Source: Thermoplasmata archaeon
GTDB lineage: Archaea; Thermoplasmatota; Thermoplasmata; Thermoplasmatales; Thermoplasmataceae
Reading direction: 5' to 3'
Length of the DNA: 7,144 nucleotides
NCBI GenBank assembly: GCA_021835265.1
Contig: JAKBQK010000313.1
Coordinates: 1 to 7,144, forward strand
The notes under the pieces were generated by a model. It searched no databases, was not told where the DNA came from, and was given only the letters and a program-made list of their open reading frames with translations. Below, one piece after another: positions 5,481 to 7,144 of this stretch (its first letter is position 1; each line of letters starts with the position of its first letter). The translations under genes and the position numbers were made by a program.

Positions 5481-5668
5481 TGAAAATGGATACCTGCAAT
5501 ATATATCATCCTTGCGTGAATTACAGGACCGGGTTTTGCCTTTTTTGGTAATTCCTCCTTAAAAAGTCCTTTGGTTATACAACATGTGATGTGCTCAACG
5601 TTTCTTGAATAAATAGGACAAATTGTGTGTCCTATAGATCTCGAAATAGGCTGATTATGTAAGCTCAC
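5477..5668 (-). CDS. Doubtful small ORF, 63 aa, between methyltransferase and ABC cassette
   Basis: The frame starts at GTG (MSLHNQPISRSIGHTICPIY), overlaps the 3' end of the methyltransferase by 14 nt, and ends in an ATGA overlap with the 271-aa gene. In its favour are the operon-like overlaps at both ends and a Cys/His cluster (CPIYSRNVEHITCC, about residues 17-30) that could bind a metal. Against it, the frame contains a perfect 8-bp hairpin and the TATA box of the next gene, there is no good Shine-Dalgarno for the GTG, and the product resembles nothing I recognise. If it is not coding, this stretch is a 174-bp intergenic region. Confidence 0.3.
   Translation of the reverse strand: MSLHNQPISRSIGHTICPIYSRNVEHITCCITKGLFKEELPKKAKPGPVIHARMIYIAGIHFQ
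5499..5505 (-). promoter_or_regulatory. TATA box of the ABC-2 cassette
   Basis: On the minus strand GATGATATATATTGC contains TATATAT, centred about 22 nt before the ATG at 5480. This is close to the archaeal spacing for a leaderless transcript and lets the cassette be transcribed independently of the methyltransferase. It lies inside the candidate 63-codon ORF, which argues mildly against that ORF being coding. Confidence 0.55.
5613..5635. repeat. Perfect inverted repeat ATAGGACA / TGTCCTAT
   Basis: Arms of 8 bp (5613-5620 and 5628-5635) flank a 7-nt loop. The repeat begins about 20 nt after the methyltransferase stop and lies about 135-155 nt before the start of the ABC cassette. It could be a 3' hairpin on the methyltransferase mRNA or an operator for the cassette. 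On the minus strand it is followed by a moderately T-rich stretch (TTTATTC) and not by a strong T-tract. Confidence 0.45.
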
Positions 5669-6659
5669 GCTTATTGTTGATCCTTAATGCGAATGAATCT
5701 TTCTCGGATTTCAGGATTTTGGAAATGGAAAAATGTCCCCTTCCCAGTTCAGACGAAAGCGAATCTATGGATTCTTTACTGCTTTTACCCATGCTTAAGA
5801 GATTTGCATATCTTATCTTCACCCTCATTTTTTCTTCCTCTGTCCACGGCTTCCCCCTGTTGTAAAAATTAGATTTATCCGGTATCCTGATGTTTTCAAA
5901 TAGATAACCTGGTTTCACCTTTTCTAATGAAGATATCCCATTCCTAAATATATTCTGGCTTATCTCAAAGCCTGTAACTTTTCTTCTAAGACCGATTGCA
6001 ACCCTCGCGGTAGAGAACCCACCAAGAAAGAGATCGCAAACGAGATCGCCCTCATTGCTGCTGTACTGCATCATCTTGATGAGCAAGCTAGTGGGGAGTT
6101 CGTTCCTGTTCTTCTTCTGATTGGGTTTGTACTCTTTGTTGATAACCCAAACGTCCTCTCTGTCCCGGTAATTTAGTGAGCCTCCAGTATCATCCCTTTC
6201 ATTTTCACCATACCGGCAGAAAGTGTTAAAGGTGAACTTTCCACCTGGTTTAATCAGGTAAAGTATGTGATAGTGGGAGGAAACGTACTTTCGTGTGGTA
6301 TGCACACCAAAGTTGTATTTCCAGATGATGTGGTTGACCATTTTTAACTTTGTATTTCTAAGTGCAGCCATCACATGATACAGATTTGTGTAACCTGATA
6401 CTATGTAAATGCTACCCCCGGGCCTCAGGATGCGTTCAGCCTCTTTGATCCAGTTGTTGCAAAATTCCCCATATTTTTCCACGGGGATTTCAACATAGCC
6501 GTCTATAACATTGCTTTCTTTTCTGTTGTAATGCTTCTCGAAAGTATCGGCATTAATTCCATATGGAGGATCGGTAATTATCAGATCCACGGTCCCGTCT
6601 TTGAGGCGTCTCCTCGCACCCTCTATGCAATCCTCGTTGTAAAGAAGATTTCCCAGCAT
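5655..6659 (-). CDS. Beta-class DNA methyltransferase (N6-adenine or N4-cytosine) with C-terminal helical domain, 334 aa
   Basis: The enzyme transfers a methyl group from S-adenosylmethionine to an exocyclic amino group of DNA. Motif IV DPPY is at residues 30-33. The target-recognition region follows, and the SAM-binding motif I (DLFLGGFST, 209-217) comes last, preceded by NELPTSLLIKMMQYSSNEGD. This order (IV, then recognition, then I) defines the beta class. Motif I is unusual, with DLFLGGF where DPFxGSG is common. A C-terminal region (about 269-318, starting GKPWTEEEKM) is predicted to be helical, looks like a helix-turn-helix and is not part of the core fold. The ATG at 6659 fits because the conserved first strand (NLLYNEDC) begins there and a TATA-like box is 27 nt upstream. 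No restriction endonuclease is nearby, so it looks like an orphan methyltransferase. The target site and the choice of adenine or cytosine cannot be read from the sequence. Confidence 0.9.
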   Translation of the reverse strand: MLGNLLYNEDCIEGARRRLKDGTVDLIITDPPYGINADTFEKHYNRKESNVIDGYVEIPVEKYGEFCNNWIKEAERILRPGGSIYIVSGYTNLYHVMAALRNTKLKMVNHIIWKYNFGVHTTRKYVSSHYHILYLIKPGGKFTFNTFCRYGENERDDTGGSLNYRDREDVWVINKEYKPNQKKNRNELPTSLLIKMMQYSSNEGDLVCDLFLGGFSTARVAIGLRRKVTGFEISQNIFRNGISSLEKVKPGYLFENIRIPDKSNFYNRGKPWTEEEKMRVKIRYANLLSMGKSSKESIDSLSSELGRGHFSISKILKSEKDSFALRINNKRELT

Positions 6660-6682
6660 TAAATAGAATATTTTCAGTTAGC

Positions 6683-6689
6683 AGATAAA
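6683..6689 (-). promoter_or_regulatory. TATA-like box of the methyltransferase
   Basis: On the minus strand this is TTTATCT within TGTTTATCTGC, centred about 27 nt before the ATG at 6659, which predicts a leaderless transcript. A second A/T stretch (AAATATTC) is nearer to the ATG but too close for leaderless initiation. Confidence 0.4.
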
Positions 6690-6721
6690 CATTGCCTAAT
6701 ACGATTGCTTTGGTTGGGTTT

Positions 6722-6765
6722 TACTTCAAATCAAAGTAATCAAAGCTTTCAAATATACTTCAAAT
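6722..6765. repeat. Direct repeat TACTTCAAAT (x2) with an intervening TTCAAA
   Basis: Two identical 10-mers lie at 6722-6731 and 6756-6765, 34 bp apart, with a third TTCAAA core at 6748-6753. The second copy runs into a 12-bp palindrome. They sit upstream of the methyltransferase promoter (about 63-106 bp before its start) and downstream of glutamine synthetase, so a regulator-binding role for the methyltransferase is plausible. Chance in an A/T-rich stretch remains possible. Confidence 0.4.
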
Positions 6766-6770
6766 TTGAA
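6759..6770. repeat. Perfect 12-bp palindrome TTCAAATTTGAA
   Basis: This self-complementary 12-mer contains the TTCAAA core of the neighbouring direct repeats in both orientations. It is about 70 bp upstream of the putative TATA box of the methyltransferase. It has the form of a dimeric regulator site. Confidence 0.35.
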
Positions 6771-6788
6771 ATTTACTGAAATACGAAG

Positions 6789-6818
6789 ATAGGCGACCTG
6801 CCAGGGCAGTTGCCCTAT
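6789..6818. repeat. GC-rich bulged hairpin between methyltransferase and glutamine synthetase
   Basis: As a plus-strand RNA, ATA-GGCGA-(C)-CTGC pairs with GCAG-TTGCC-(C)-TAT around the loop CAGG, giving about 12 pairs with two bulged C and one G-T wobble. On the minus strand the wobble becomes a C-A mismatch, so the fold is weaker. An embedded alternative is AGGGCA-GT-TGCCCT (6803-6816). It lies about 38 nt after the glutamine synthetase stop and stands out from the A/T-rich surroundings. Confidence 0.45.
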
Positions 6819-6820
6819 TT

Positions 6821-6840
6821 AAAAGTAATTTTAGAAAATT
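6821..6840 (-). terminator. T-rich stretch downstream of glutamine synthetase
   Basis: On the minus strand, 16-35 nt after the glnA stop, the sequence reads AATTTTCTAAAATTACTTTT. It holds two runs of four T, a weak archaeal-type termination signal. The GC-rich hairpin at 6789-6818 follows directly. Confidence 0.35.
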
Positions 6841-6855
6841 TGGACATTAAGAGCT

Positions 6856-7144
6856 TTATAGTTTAGGCAGGTACCTGTCCACTTCCCATTTAGTCACGAA
6901 TGAACGGAATGCATCCCATTCTCTCTGCTTTACTGTCGCGAAATTATCGAATATATGCTTACCGAGAGATTCCTGCATCAGCTTGCTCTGCCTGAAGTGA
7001 TGCAAAGCCTCGCCCAGGCTTTCTGGCATCGAGCCGATCCCATGCTTCAGCCTCTCTTCTGCAGTCATATGATAGATATCCCGCTCCACTGGATCAGGCG
7101 GGTCAATCTTCCTGTTGATTCCGTCAAGGCCCATTGCGAGAATG
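6856..7144 (-). CDS. glnA: Glutamine synthetase type I, C-terminal 95 residues
   Basis: The enzyme makes glutamine from glutamate, ammonia and ATP in the cytoplasm. The gene enters from the right edge in an open frame (ILAMGLDGINRKIDPP) and stops at TAA 6858-6856. The recognised C-terminal features are: AMGLDGI with its conserved Lys-Ile-Asp-Pro context; the loop RDIYHMTAEER, where adenylylated bacterial enzymes carry their modified Tyr in NLYDLP; SLGEALHHF; and the signature tail REWDAFRSFVTKWEVDRYLP. The Tyr is present, but the surrounding loop is not the adenylylation consensus, and archaeal alpha-type enzymes are not known to use that control. The catalytic residues are outside the window. 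A T-rich stretch and a GC hairpin follow, and the methyltransferase downstream has its own TATA-like box. Confidence 0.95.
   Translation of the reverse strand, partial: ILAMGLDGINRKIDPPDPVERDIYHMTAEERLKHGIGSMPESLGEALHHFRQSKLMQESLGKHIFDNFATVKQREWDAFRSFVTKWEVDRYLPKL

Noticed and set aside
5555..5565. Strong Shine-Dalgarno-like AAGGAGG on the minus strand
   Set aside because: No ATG, GTG or TTG follows at a suitable distance, so it does not define a gene start.

Overview
The window looks like a chromosomal segment of an acidophilic archaeon of the Thermoplasmata, most likely order Thermoplasmatales. The base composition is about 40% GC. Promoters have an archaeal TATA box about 22-28 nt upstream of the start codon, so transcripts should be leaderless or nearly so. 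An internal operon cistron carries a Shine-Dalgarno match to the archaeal 16S tail. The surface proteins are cysteine-free, poor in charged residues and rich in Asn/Ser/Thr with many N-glycosylation sequons. The family and genus cannot be fixed from this sequence alone.

Layout from left to right. (1) 1-1051, minus: the N-terminal 350 codons of an S9-family (acylaminoacyl-peptidase-like) serine peptidase; the catalytic domain lies off the left edge. (2) 1052-1473: a divergent intergenic region of about 420 bp with several inverted repeats, a candidate 33-codon small ORF and a strong TATA box for the next gene. (3) 1474-2844, plus: a 456-residue, heavily sequon-decorated, membrane-anchored surface protein of unknown function, followed by T-tracts. 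(4) 2936-5480, minus, read from right to left: a three-gene ABC-2 export cassette made of a 271-residue anchored extracytoplasmic protein, a six-helix permease and an ATPase. The genes overlap by about 4 nt. The permease starts at TTG. The ATPase has no canonical start where its homology and its Shine-Dalgarno both predict one; an ATA codon sits there instead. (5) 5477-5668, minus: a doubtful 63-codon ORF bridging the methyltransferase and the ABC cassette; it contains a perfect hairpin and the cassette's TATA box. (6) 5655-6659, minus: an orphan beta-class amino-DNA methyltransferase with an extra C-terminal helical domain and no restriction gene in the window. (7) 6660-6855: a short intergenic region with a repeated 10-mer, a 12-bp palindrome and a strong GC-rich hairpin. 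(8) 6856-7144, minus: the C-terminus of glutamine synthetase, cut by the right edge.

How the parts fit: the anchored protein, permease and ATPase form one translationally coupled unit, and an exporter or membrane-remodelling complex with a dedicated surface subunit is the natural reading. The convergent 456-residue surface protein resembles the 271-residue subunit in topology and in the start of its anchor segment, so it may be a functional partner; this is inference. The methyltransferase, peptidase and glutamine synthetase look like unrelated neighbours. No CRISPR array, tRNA, rRNA, transposase or attachment site was recognised.
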